From the NCBI GenBank assembly GCA_947632435.1, contig CANRPC010000002.1:62001-126000 (forward strand): DNA of 64,000 bases, given 5' to 3'. Both the position numbers and the translations under genes were made by a program. Shown here one piece after another: positions 29,644 to 37,913 of this stretch (within the stretch, counting starts at the first letter, position 1; each line of letters starts with the position of its first letter). The notes beneath the pieces were generated by a model. That model searched no databases. It was not told the DNA's origin and worked only from the letters and a program-made list of their open reading frames with translations. Source of the stretch: an uncultured Bacilli bacterium (GTDB lineage Bacteria > Bacillota_I > Bacilli_A > RFN20 > CAG-449).

Positions 29644-30996
29644 TTAGCCTACAATTTCTGCAAGATCTTCCAAAAAAGAATTCGTGGTTATAACAATAAC
29701 TCTATCATTTAATTGTATTTGGGTATTACCATTTGGAATAATTAATTCCCTATCACGTAAAATCCCTGCAATAATAATATTTTTTTTTAACTTTAACTTT
29801 TTAAGTGGTACACCAACAATTTTAGCTTTATTTTTTACATTAAATTCTAAGGCTTCAACTTTTTGATTGACAAGTTTATAAAGAGTTTTTACATTACTAC
29901 CTCTTTTATTAGCTTTTGCTCGAATATAAGATACTACTTGATTAGAAATAATTTCTTGAGGTGAAAATACGCTTGCCATGCCTATAGTTTCCATCATACT
30001 ATTTAAACTTGAATTATTAACTTTAGTAAAAATTTTTTTAGCATTTTTTCTTTTAGCAAACATTGATGTAATAATATTTTCTTCATCATTACCAGTAAGC
30101 GCTAAAAAAGCGTCAATATTTTCTATACCTTCTGATTCTAAAACATTTTGATCAGTTCCATCACCTTCAATAACGTCAATATTAGGAAAACTTAAACTTA
30201 ATTGTTTACATGTTTCAAAATCTTTTTCAATCAATTTGATATTATATTTACTATTTGATACTAAATTACAAAAGTAATATGAAATCATTCCTCCACCTAT
30301 CATTATAATAGAACGTAATTTTTCCATTTTATAAATCATATGAAAAAAATGATTTAAATCTTGATGAGAAGCTACCACATAAATTTTATCATTACCTAAA
30401 ATTTTAAAATTACCAACAGGAATAATAACTTCTTCTGCTCTTTCTACAGCACATACAAGCATATTTATTTTAAATTTTGAAGCAACTTCAATTAAAGTCA
30501 AGCCATCCAAAGGGCTTTTTTCTAACACTCTTAATCCAACAAGTTCCATTTTACCTTCAGCAAATGTTTCAACATTTAAAGCCCCTGGTAAAGCTAAATT
30601 ACGGAATATAGATTTTGCTGCTTCTAATTCAGGATTAATTGACATTGATAAGCCTAAATCCTCTTTAAGAAATTCCATTTGTTTTAAATAATGAGGGTTT
30701 CTAACTCTAGCAATTGTATCTCCTGCGCCTAATTTATGTGCCAAAAGGCAAGATAATAAATTAACTTCATCACTAGAGGTAACCGCGACTACAAGATCAG
30801 CATTTTGAACATTTGCTTCCTTTTGAATATCTAAACTTGCTCCATTACCAATTACTCCCATGACGTCATAAGAATCTACTAGTTGGTTAATAATTTTTGC
30901 ATTAGTATCAATAAGAGTAATATTATGTCCCTCTTTTGAGGCATTTTTAACAATAGATTGTCCAATTTTGCCATTACCAATAACAACTATATCCAA
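29644..30996 (-). CDS. trkA: Trk system potassium uptake protein TrkA
   Basis: 450 residues built as two RCK_N/RCK_C repeats. The first begins VVIGNGKIGQSIV and the second, near residue 229, IMIGGGMISYYFCNL; acidic LIDTNAK and LIEKDFE follow the respective second strands. It forms the NAD(H)/ATP-sensing ring below TrkH. The start codon is TTG with AGGAGG 5-6 bases upstream. A tRNA-Thr gene lies 73 bases upstream on the same strand. Confidence 0.94.
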   Translation of the reverse strand: MDIVVIGNGKIGQSIVKNASKEGHNITLIDTNAKIINQLVDSYDVMGVIGNGASLDIQKEANVQNADLVVAVTSSDEVNLLSCLLAHKLGAGDTIARVRNPHYLKQMEFLKEDLGLSMSINPELEAAKSIFRNLALPGALNVETFAEGKMELVGLRVLEKSPLDGLTLIEVASKFKINMLVCAVERAEEVIIPVGNFKILGNDKIYVVASHQDLNHFFHMIYKMEKLRSIIMIGGGMISYYFCNLVSNSKYNIKLIEKDFETCKQLSLSFPNIDVIEGDGTDQNVLESEGIENIDAFLALTGNDEENIITSMFAKRKNAKKIFTKVNNSSLNSMMETIGMASVFSPQEIISNQVVSYIRAKANKRGSNVKTLYKLVNQKVEALEFNVKNKAKIVGVPLKKLKLKKNIIIAGILRDRELIIPNGNTQIQLNDRVIVITTNSFLEDLAEIVG

Positions 30997-31069
30997 AATA
31001 ACCTCCTACAAATGTATAATTATTTTTTTTATATTAATCTATTAAAATCTTAATTAAGGGTCAAAAAAA

Positions 31070-31145
31070 TGGTGCCGACTACAAGATTTGAACTCGCGAC
31101 CCACTGATTACGATTCAGTTGCTCTACCAGCTGAGCTAAGTCGGC
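31070..31145 (-). tRNA. tRNA-Thr (anticodon CGT)
   Basis: Full cloverleaf on the minus strand with encoded CCA: acceptor GCCGACT/AGTCGGC, D arm TAGCTCAGCTGGTAGAGC, anticodon stem ACTGA/TCAGT with loop ATCGTAA (anticodon CGU, decoding ACG) and T arm GAGTTCAAATCTT. It starts 21 bases after the epimerase stop with no separate promoter or terminator evident, so it may be processed from an operon transcript. As an ANN decoder it is a substrate of the t6A enzymes encoded at 5-7.5 kb. Confidence 0.96.
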
Positions 31146-31166
31146 ATCAAAATTATGATAAATCAA

Positions 31167-32201
31167 TTAATTTTTATTTGCCATTATTTCTTTTAAAATA
31201 AATAAAGTTCTCTTTAAACCATCAAATAATAAAGTATCTAATTTAAATTTAAATTCTGATTCAAATTTTTCAGGATTTAAAGAAGATACTAAAGCCCGAG
31301 AATAGCCTGCTTTTTCTTGAGCATCAGGAATTTCAAAAATAACTTTTTTTGAAGATAAATTTGCTAAAAATGAAGCGATATCTTTTAAGGCAATCAAGTC
31401 AGAATTATTAACATTATAAGTTAAAGAATTATGATTTTGTTCTAATAAAATTAACATTGCAATAGCAATATCACCAACATATGTATAATTAAATAATTGT
31501 TTACCATCACTTTTTAAAACTATATCTTCATTATTTAAAACTTTAACAATAAATTGCGACAAAACTTTTGTATCCTCTAATTTCATAGTGGGTCCATATA
31601 CTCTACTAAAACGGGCAATAACAATATCTAAATTAAATTCTTTTTTATAACAGGAGCAAAGAGTTTCAGCAGCTTTTTTAGACTCATTATAGCAAGAACG
31701 TGGATCTAAAATATTGATGTAACCATAATCATCTTCTTTTAATAATTTTTTATCACTTATTCCATAAACCTCATTTGATGAACTTAAAAAGAATTTAGCT
31801 TTTTTATTTTTGGCTAAGTCTAAAAGATTTTTTGTTCCTAAAAAGTTTGTCATCATTATTTCAATTGGATGATTTGCATAATTATATGGATCAGTTAAAC
31901 TTGCTAAATGCAAGACATAATCTACATTTCCATCAATATTAATTTCTTTGGTCAAATCACATTCTTTAAAAATTAATCGTGAATCATAATTAAACTTTTC
32001 AAATCTTTTTTTGGCCTTTAATTCATTTCTCACTAATAAAATAATCTTGCAATTAATATTTTGTGTTAAGATTAAATCGACAAAAAACGAACCAATAAGA
32101 CCTGTTCCTCCACTTAAACAAAGTGTTTTATTTTTTAAAAATTCACAAGAATATTTTTTTTGATATCGTTTTAATTCCTCTAAATAACTTGCTATATACA
32201 T
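31167..32201 (-). CDS. NAD-dependent epimerase/dehydratase (extended SDR)
   Basis: 344 residues with the nucleotide motif GGTGLIG at 31-37, LHLASLTDPY, SSSNEVYG and the catalytic Tyr/Lys pair in CYNESKKAAETL. It resembles UDP-glucuronate decarboxylase or dTDP-glucose dehydratase-type enzymes acting on nucleotide sugars. It follows an IspD/TarI-like cytidylyltransferase by 28 bases, a pairing seen in surface-polysaccharide clusters, so the pair may make a CDP-activated sugar or alcohol. The exact substrate is not readable. Confidence 0.82.
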   Translation of the reverse strand: MYIASYLEELKRYQKKYSCEFLKNKTLCLSGGTGLIGSFFVDLILTQNINCKIILLVRNELKAKKRFEKFNYDSRLIFKECDLTKEINIDGNVDYVLHLASLTDPYNYANHPIEIMMTNFLGTKNLLDLAKNKKAKFFLSSSNEVYGISDKKLLKEDDYGYINILDPRSCYNESKKAAETLCSCYKKEFNLDIVIARFSRVYGPTMKLEDTKVLSQFIVKVLNNEDIVLKSDGKQLFNYTYVGDIAIAMLILLEQNHNSLTYNVNNSDLIALKDIASFLANLSSKKVIFEIPDAQEKAGYSRALVSSLNPEKFESEFKFKLDTLLFDGLKRTLFILKEIMANKN

Positions 32202-32229
32202 ATTTTTTAAAGTATATTATATTTCCTTT

Positions 32230-32946
32230 CTATTCATTGTTTTTTTCTTTTTTTAATTTTAAAAGTGCTTTAAAAAGATAAATATCATCTGGTGTTGTAA
32301 GTTTAATATTTTTATCACTACCTTTAGCAAAATATAAAGTTTCACCAAGTTCAACCATCATAGTATTTGTATATGAAGCTCCTTGAATTCCAATATTCTC
32401 TTTAAAAGCTTTATGATATGCTTCATCAACAATTTTAAATTTATATGCTTGAGGAGTTGCTACTCTTCTAAGTGTTTCTCGAGGAATATATTTTTTTGTC
32501 GATATTTCATCATTTATTACAAATATTTGTTCATTATAAGGCAAAGAAGTTACCCCATTTCCATACTTAATGCAGGTATTGATAACATCATTTAAAACAA
32601 AATCATCAACAATTGGTCTTATTCCATCATGAATAATAACTATATCATCATCTTTGCAAATACCTTCAAGATTATATACACCATTTCTTATCGATTCTTG
32701 TCCAGTATTACCACCTTCGACAATCCATTTTAATTTTGTAATATGAAATTGTTTAGCATATGCTTTTAATGCTTCTATCCAACCTTTTAAACACACTACT
32801 TCAATCGCGTCAATTAAAGAATTATTTTCAAAACTCTCTAAAGTATAAATTAAAATTGGTTTATCATAAACATTTATAAATTGCTTAGGAATATCTTGTC
32901 CCATTCTTGAACCAATTCCACCGGCAATAATAATAGCTATATTCAT
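32230..32946 (-). CDS. IspD/TarI-family cytidylyltransferase
   Basis: A 238-residue nucleotidyltransferase with IIIAGGIGSRMGQDIPKQF at the N-terminus, VIIHDGIRPIVDD, RVATPQAYKF and KLTTPDDIYLF. IspD (methylerythritol phosphate cytidylyltransferase) and TarI (ribitol-5-phosphate cytidylyltransferase) share these motifs. Dxr in this window shows the isoprenoid pathway needs an IspD, but the neighbouring epimerase points to a polysaccharide role, so I leave the symbol empty. The open frame is longer, but GGAG sits 9 bases before ATG 32946. Confidence 0.85.
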   Translation of the reverse strand: MNIAIIIAGGIGSRMGQDIPKQFINVYDKPILIYTLESFENNSLIDAIEVVCLKGWIEALKAYAKQFHITKLKWIVEGGNTGQESIRNGVYNLEGICKDDDIVIIHDGIRPIVDDFVLNDVINTCIKYGNGVTSLPYNEQIFVINDEISTKKYIPRETLRRVATPQAYKFKIVDEAYHKAFKENIGIQGASYTNTMMVELGETLYFAKGSDKNIKLTTPDDIYLFKALLKLKKEKNNE

Positions 32947-33022
32947 AAGTTTAATCTCCAACCTTATAAATAAGTTTAATATACTACACAAGTATTTACA
33001 AGTTTAGTAAATTTATTTGCAC

Positions 33023-33051
33023 AAAAAAAACTGAAATTAATAATTCCAGTT
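33023..33051 (-). terminator. Terminator of the LysM-GH18 gene
   Basis: A 10-bp stem with one mismatch around 33029-33050 is followed by eight Ts on the minus strand. It separates the LysM-GH18 gene from the cytidylyltransferase. Confidence 0.7.
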
Positions 33052-33058
33052 TTTTCAT

Positions 33059-34330
33059 CTAAATTACTTTATCTATAAAGAATAACCGCTTAAGAAGTTT
33101 ATAATATTGAGCATTATAAGTAGTTATTGTCCAGATAGAAATTCCTGCTAAATTATATTTATCCACTAATTCTAATTTTTTATAAAAAGAATATGCATTA
33201 TCAAATTGAACTTCATGCAATAAATTATCTTCTCTATAATTAAAATAAGGAGTTTGCTGTTTTTCATAATATTTTATTTCTGCTTTCTTTTCATAAGCAA
33301 GTTTATTAGCATTTTTTAAAGATAAACTTTTGGCTCCTTTATTAGGAATTTTCGGCACTATAAAATCATAACCATAATTTGGTATACCCATTAAAATTTT
33401 GTTACTTGGTATCTCTTTTACAGCATAACTAATAACATTTTCTACATTATTTAATGGTGCAACAGGCATAGATTCACCATAAGTATATCCCCATTCATAA
33501 GTCATTAATATTACAAGATCATTATTTTTCCCTGCCGTTTCATAATCATGAGCTTCATATAAAAGACCTTTTTGATTATCAGAATATTTAGGAGCTAACG
33601 CTGTAGAAATAAATATATCTTGTGAAGTAAAAAACATATATGCTTTTTTCAAAAATGATTCAAATGCATCTTTGTCATTTTGATAAACATATTCAAAATC
33701 AATATTTACACCATAATATTTTTTCTGTTTTACTATATTTAAAATATTATTAAATAAATTATTAATTTTAGTTTCATCATTGATTATTGAACTTGCGATT
33801 TTGCTTGAAAATCCACCCTTTTCTTTAATATTTGTAACAACCATTAAGGGAGCAACATTATATTCTAAAGCTAAATCGATAATTTTATCTTCATTAAGAT
33901 TATCCAAATTCCCATTTTCATCTGCTTTATAAGCAAAAATAGAAAGATATGTTAAATAAGGTAAAGTTTTTTCTATTGTTGTCAAATTTGTACCTTCATA
34001 ACAATAGCCATTAACTTTAATATTATCTTTATCACTTGGTTGATAATTTATTTTAATTTTTTGTCCAATAGATAAATTATCATTAATTGTAGGATTCCAT
34101 TTTTTTATATCTTTCTGTGAAACATGATACTCAGAAGCAATTTTATTTAATGTATCATTTTTCTTAACAGTATATATAAATGATTTAGGATCAATAATTA
34201 AACATTGACCAACTGATAATTCATTTTTATTTTCAATATCATTATCTGAAATTAATTCAGCAAGAGGAACATGATATTCCTTTGCAATATCTGATAAAGT
34301 ATCATTTTTCTTTACAAAATAAAAAAACAT
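33059..34330 (-). CDS. Spore-type LysM-GH18 peptidoglycan hydrolase (YaaH/SleL-like)
   Basis: 423 residues: two LysM repeats (FVKKNDTLSDIAKEYHV and TVKKNDTLNKIASEYHV, residues 5-48 and 53-95), then a GH18 barrel. The active-site strand reads YGVNIDFEYV, with the catalytic glutamate near residue 217. In Bacillus such proteins are spore cortical-fragment lytic enzymes, made in the mother cell and deposited on spores. There is no signal peptide, as expected for mother-cell expression. The upstream region matches a sigma-K promoter. N-acetylglucosaminidase activity is inferred from the family. Confidence 0.85.
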   Translation of the reverse strand: MFFYFVKKNDTLSDIAKEYHVPLAELISDNDIENKNELSVGQCLIIDPKSFIYTVKKNDTLNKIASEYHVSQKDIKKWNPTINDNLSIGQKIKINYQPSDKDNIKVNGYCYEGTNLTTIEKTLPYLTYLSIFAYKADENGNLDNLNEDKIIDLALEYNVAPLMVVTNIKEKGGFSSKIASSIINDETKINNLFNNILNIVKQKKYYGVNIDFEYVYQNDKDAFESFLKKAYMFFTSQDIFISTALAPKYSDNQKGLLYEAHDYETAGKNNDLVILMTYEWGYTYGESMPVAPLNNVENVISYAVKEIPSNKILMGIPNYGYDFIVPKIPNKGAKSLSLKNANKLAYEKKAEIKYYEKQQTPYFNYREDNLLHEVQFDNAYSFYKKLELVDKYNLAGISIWTITTYNAQYYKLLKRLFFIDKVI

Positions 34331-34351
34331 AATTCACCTTTCCTTCTAAGT

Positions 34352-34378
34352 TAAAATATGTTTTTTTATGAATTATGT
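34352..34378 (-). promoter_or_regulatory. Sigma-K-like promoter of the LysM-GH18 gene
   Basis: Minus strand: AC (34378-34377), 16 bases, then CATATTTTA (34360-34352), which matches the Bacillus sigma-K pattern AC-N16/17-CATAnnnTA. It ends 21 bases before the ATG. Confidence 0.45.
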
Positions 34379-35193
34379 TAATCAATTGAAAAATATTTTT
34401 GAAATAAGAATTTAAAATTTGCTTCTTTAACATCTTTTAAAACTTCACTTGCTTGATTTTTAATTTCCTTAGAAGCATTAGCCATTGCAAAAGAAGTACT
34501 CACTTTTTTAAACATAAAAACATCATTTTCTGAATCTCCAAGAACAATGATTTCATCTTTAGAAAGATTATATTTTTTTAATATATATTCCACTGCTGAA
34601 CCTTTATTAATATTTTTAGGCATAACTTCAAGATAAAATCGTTGAGAAAAATAAAAATCTAAATTCGGGAATAATTTTTCTAAATCAACGACATATTTTT
34701 CTGTTTTCTCTCTATCATAAGCAATAATTGCTTTATATAATGGTTTTTTATTTTCTTTAGTAATATTTTTATCAATTATTAATGGTAAATGATCTATTGA
34801 TTCTTTTTTATCTTGAAAATCAAATACTTCTTGAGCAAAAACTTTTTCATCATAATACATCAAAAGATTTAATCCTTTACTATAAGTAAAATCATGTAAT
34901 TTTACTATTTCTTGAAAATCAATTTTTGTAGCGATATCAATAGCTTTTTTATCTTTAAAAGAATAATAAACCATACCATTATAACAAATTAAAGCTAAAG
35001 AAGAATATTTATCTAATCCAAGTTTTGCCATAAGAGGAAGGCAAGTAAAAAGTGGTCTTCCTGTTATAATGACAAAAGGATAACCTTGTGATAAATATTT
35101 TTTCAAATAAATTAAATTTTCTTCATTAATTTTATCTCTATCGTAAACAAGAGTAAAATCCAAATCTGTAGCAACTAATTTATATTTTTTCAT
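34378..35193 (-). CDS. Cof-type HAD hydrolase
   Basis: 271 residues with HAD motif I LVATDLDFTLVYD, motif II FVIITGRP and motif IV VLGDSENDVFMF with a C2B cap between. The group dephosphorylates sugar phosphates, flavin nucleotides or similar small metabolites; the substrate is unknown. It follows enolase on the same strand after 47 bases. Confidence 0.88.
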   Translation of the reverse strand: MKKYKLVATDLDFTLVYDRDKINEENLIYLKKYLSQGYPFVIITGRPLFTCLPLMAKLGLDKYSSLALICYNGMVYYSFKDKKAIDIATKIDFQEIVKLHDFTYSKGLNLLMYYDEKVFAQEVFDFQDKKESIDHLPLIIDKNITKENKKPLYKAIIAYDREKTEKYVVDLEKLFPNLDFYFSQRFYLEVMPKNINKGSAVEYILKKYNLSKDEIIVLGDSENDVFMFKKVSTSFAMANASKEIKNQASEVLKDVKEANFKFLFQKYFSID

Positions 35194-35240
35194 TTTTTAA
35201 CACCATAGTAATCTTACCATGTTTAAAAAATATATAATAG

Positions 35241-36557
35241 TTAAATCTTTTTTAAATTGTAAAATGAAGCTTGTTTATCATAAATAGTTAAAGAAGTATC
35301 ATTTTTTAAACAATTTAATTCTTCCTCTATTCTTATTAATTGATTATATTTACTTATGCGATCAATGCGCGATAAAGATCCAGTTTTAATTTGGCCTGCG
35401 TTAACTGCGACAGATAAATCGGCAATAAAAGTATCTTCACTTTCTCCTGAACGATGGGAAATAATAACACCATAATTTGCTTTTTGAGCCATTTTAATGG
35501 CAGAAATTGTTTCTGTTAAAGTACCAATTTGATTAACTTTAATTAAAATAGCGTTACCTAAACCATTTTCTATACCTTTTTTTAAACGTTTAGTATTAGT
35601 TACAAATAAATCATCACCAACTAATTGAACTTTATCTTTAAGTTTATCACTAATATATTTCCAACCATCAAAATCATCTTCTGCAAGAGGATCTTCAATA
35701 GAAATAATAGGATATTTTTTTATTAATTCAATATAATAATTATCAACAAGTTCTATATAATTATATTTTTTATTATCTGCTTTTAGAGTATAAGTTTTAG
35801 TTTCTTCATCATAAAATTCACTTGCTGCAACATCAATTCCTAAGTAAACATCTATACCTGGTACATAATTAGCTTTTCTTATCGCTTCTATAACTAATTC
35901 AAATGCTTTTTCATTAGATTCTAATTTCGGTGCATAACCACCTTCATCACCTACTGAAGTGGCATAACCTTTTTCTTTTAAAATATTTTTTAATGAATGA
36001 AATATTTCTGATCCTATACGAATTGCTTCTTTAATAGATGCTGCCTTTATAGGTAAAATCATTATTTCTTGAAAATCAATGGTAAAATCTGCGTGTACTC
36101 CACCATTTAATATATTCATCATTGGTATGGGCATTATTCTATTATCAAAACCACCTAAATAATTATATAATGGCATATGATAATAATTTGCTGCACATCT
36201 TGCACACGCTAAAGAAACACCTAATATAGCATTAGCTCCTAAAAAAGATTTATTTTCTGTCCCATCTAAATCTATTAATAATTTATCGATATATGTTTGT
36301 TTTCTAACATCTACACCTAATAATTTTTTATATATTATATTATTAACATTATTTACAGCCTTTAAAACACCTTTTCCATTATATCTTAAATTATCATTAT
36401 CTCTTAATTCTAGTGCTTCATGTATCCCAGTAGAGGCACCAGAAGGCACAATTGCTCTTCCTTGAATTCCACTTATAGTTTTAACATTTACTTCAACTGT
36501 TGGATTTCCTCTTGAATCTAATATTTCTCGTGCATAAATCATTTCAATATTTGGCAT
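35241..36557 (-). CDS. eno: Enolase
   Basis: 438 residues, standard length. Signature elements are [41 protein letters not shown] and [18 protein letters not shown], with the metal ligands IDVAAS, SIEDPL and GDD. It interconverts 2-phosphoglycerate and phosphoenolpyruvate. ATG follows AAAGGAAA. It is divergent from the acyltransferase gene; no other glycolytic gene is adjacent. Confidence 0.97.
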   Translation of the reverse strand: MPNIEMIYAREILDSRGNPTVEVNVKTISGIQGRAIVPSGASTGIHEALELRDNDNLRYNGKGVLKAVNNVNNIIYKKLLGVDVRKQTYIDKLLIDLDGTENKSFLGANAILGVSLACARCAANYYHMPLYNYLGGFDNRIMPIPMMNILNGGVHADFTIDFQEIMILPIKAASIKEAIRIGSEIFHSLKNILKEKGYATSVGDEGGYAPKLESNEKAFELVIEAIRKANYVPGIDVYLGIDVAASEFYDEETKTYTLKADNKKYNYIELVDNYYIELIKKYPIISIEDPLAEDDFDGWKYISDKLKDKVQLVGDDLFVTNTKRLKKGIENGLGNAILIKVNQIGTLTETISAIKMAQKANYGVIISHRSGESEDTFIADLSVAVNAGQIKTGSLSRIDRISKYNQLIRIEEELNCLKNDTSLTIYDKQASFYNLKKI

Positions 36558-36678
36558 CTTAAATTTTCCTTTTCTTTCAAATTTAATTTTGCGTTATTTT
36601 CTTTTTTTTATGCAAAATATTAACAAATTAATAACATTATTATACTTAATTAATGCTATAATAAAAAAGGTGATTTTT

Positions 36679-37452
36679 TTGAATAAAAAAACAATTTATT
36701 ACGAAAAAGAAACAGATGATTTAGTAAATTATCACATTAAAAGAAAAGATCTTAAAGAAGATTTTAAATATCAAAATAAACATTTTACTTTTCGTTTTGC
36801 AGGATTTACTTTATATCATGTAATTGCTAAACCTATAATCAGTGTAATAATGAAATTTTTTCATGGTGGAAAAATCATTAATAAAAAAATTATAAAAAAA
36901 TACAAAGGTGGTCTTTTTATTTATGGCAATCATACTGGCGGAATGATTGATGCTTTTCAACCAAATCGTTTAAGACATAAAAAAAACTATATAGTTGTAA
37001 ATCCTGATGCAGTTTCTATTACTGGGCTCAAAAATATTGTTATGATGTTAGGAGCAATTCCTGTCGCCGATACTTATAAAATTCAAAGAAATTTTTTAGG
37101 AACAATTAATGATTATATAAAAAAACATAAAAGTATAACTATTTATCCTGAAGCTCATATTTGGCCTTATTACACAGGAATAAGGAATTTTCCTAGTGCT
37201 TCATTTTCTTATCCTATAAAATTAAATGTGCCTAGTTTTGCTATGACAACAACTTATCAAAAAAGAAAATTTTTTAAAAAACCAAAAGTTACAACATATA
37301 TTGATGGACCTTTTTTTCCTGATCAAAATTTGCCATTAAAAGAAGCAAAAGAAAAATTAAGAAATGAAATCTATAATGCAATGGTAATTCGCGTTACTAC
37401 AAGAAGTACTTATTCATATTATGAATATCAACAAAAAGAAAAAGACAAATAG
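36679..37452 (+). CDS. PlsC-like 1-acylglycerol-3-phosphate acyltransferase
   Basis: About 257 residues of the LPLAT superfamily. The catalytic HxxxxD is GNHTGGMIDAF and the second motif is ITIYPEAHIWPYYTG. A hydrophobic stretch near residues 40-60 probably anchors it to the membrane. It would acylate lysophosphatidate or another lysolipid. The longest frame starts at 36589, but a TTG at 36679 follows AAAGGTGAT by 6-8 bases and a TATAAT lies just upstream (36657-36662), so the upstream 30 codons are unlikely to be translated. Confidence 0.78.
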   Translation: MNKKTIYYEKETDDLVNYHIKRKDLKEDFKYQNKHFTFRFAGFTLYHVIAKPIISVIMKFFHGGKIINKKIIKKYKGGLFIYGNHTGGMIDAFQPNRLRHKKNYIVVNPDAVSITGLKNIVMMLGAIPVADTYKIQRNFLGTINDYIKKHKSITIYPEAHIWPYYTGIRNFPSASFSYPIKLNVPSFAMTTTYQKRKFFKKPKVTTYIDGPFFPDQNLPLKEAKEKLRNEIYNAMVIRVTTRSTYSYYEYQQKEKDK

Positions 37453-37471
37453 ATGAATGGGCAAATCCTCT

Positions 37472-37500
37472 ATATCATAATTAAAAAAGCGCATAAATTA
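37472..37500 (+). promoter_or_regulatory. Sigma-E-like promoter of the CotD-like gene
   Basis: ATA (37472-37474), 17 bases, CATAAATTA (37492-37500). This differs at one fixed position from the Bacillus sigma-E -10 CATACAnT and also fits the sigma-K -10 CATAnnnTA, though without the sigma-K -35. Confidence 0.35.
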
Positions 37501-37521
37501 TGGTGAAAGGAAGGGTAAAAT

Positions 37522-37806
37522 ATGTATTCAAATAAAGAATGCCCATGCAAGTACGAACCAGTTGTTATGCCTGTTAAAGAATGCGTTTGTGATCGTTATT
37601 ATTGCGTTGAGCAACCAATCATTTGTCCAGTTCAAAAACGAATTGTAAATCATTTTGTTCCAAAACCAGTTTATTATCATACATATTCTCAATGTGAAGA
37701 AAATGTTTGTGAACCTCCTTTATGTCAAGGTCAAGGTTATAAACAAGAACCTAATATGAATCAAATGCCAAATATGGGACAAAATATGAATCCTTTTTCC
37801 CGTTAA
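37522..37806 (+). CDS. CotD-like cysteine-rich spore coat protein
   Basis: A 94-residue protein with nine cysteines, many Pro/Tyr/Val residues and a Met/Asn/Gln-rich tail (NMNQMPNMGQNMNPF). The centre, IICPVQKRIVNHFVPKPVYYH, resembles the CotD family core, where a Cys-Pro and a Val-Pro-x-x-V-x-x-H pattern recur. There is no signal peptide. The ATG follows GGAAGGG and a terminator follows the stop. Coat function is inferred from composition, the family-like core and a sporulation-type promoter. Confidence 0.6.
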   Translation: MYSNKECPCKYEPVVMPVKECVCDRYYCVEQPIICPVQKRIVNHFVPKPVYYHTYSQCEENVCEPPLCQGQGYKQEPNMNQMPNMGQNMNPFSR

Positions 37807-37811
37807 GGATG

Positions 37812-37834
37812 AGGCCACATTTGTGGCCTTTTTT
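37812..37834 (+). terminator. Terminator of the CotD-like gene
   Basis: AGGCCACA pairs with TGTGGCCT around a very short loop and is followed by six Ts. Confidence 0.9.
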
Positions 37835-37913
37835 AATGCTTTAACTAAGATTTGTTGAATTATAAAATATCAATTTTTATAATGTAATTATAAGTTTAAA
37901 GGATGATATTTTT

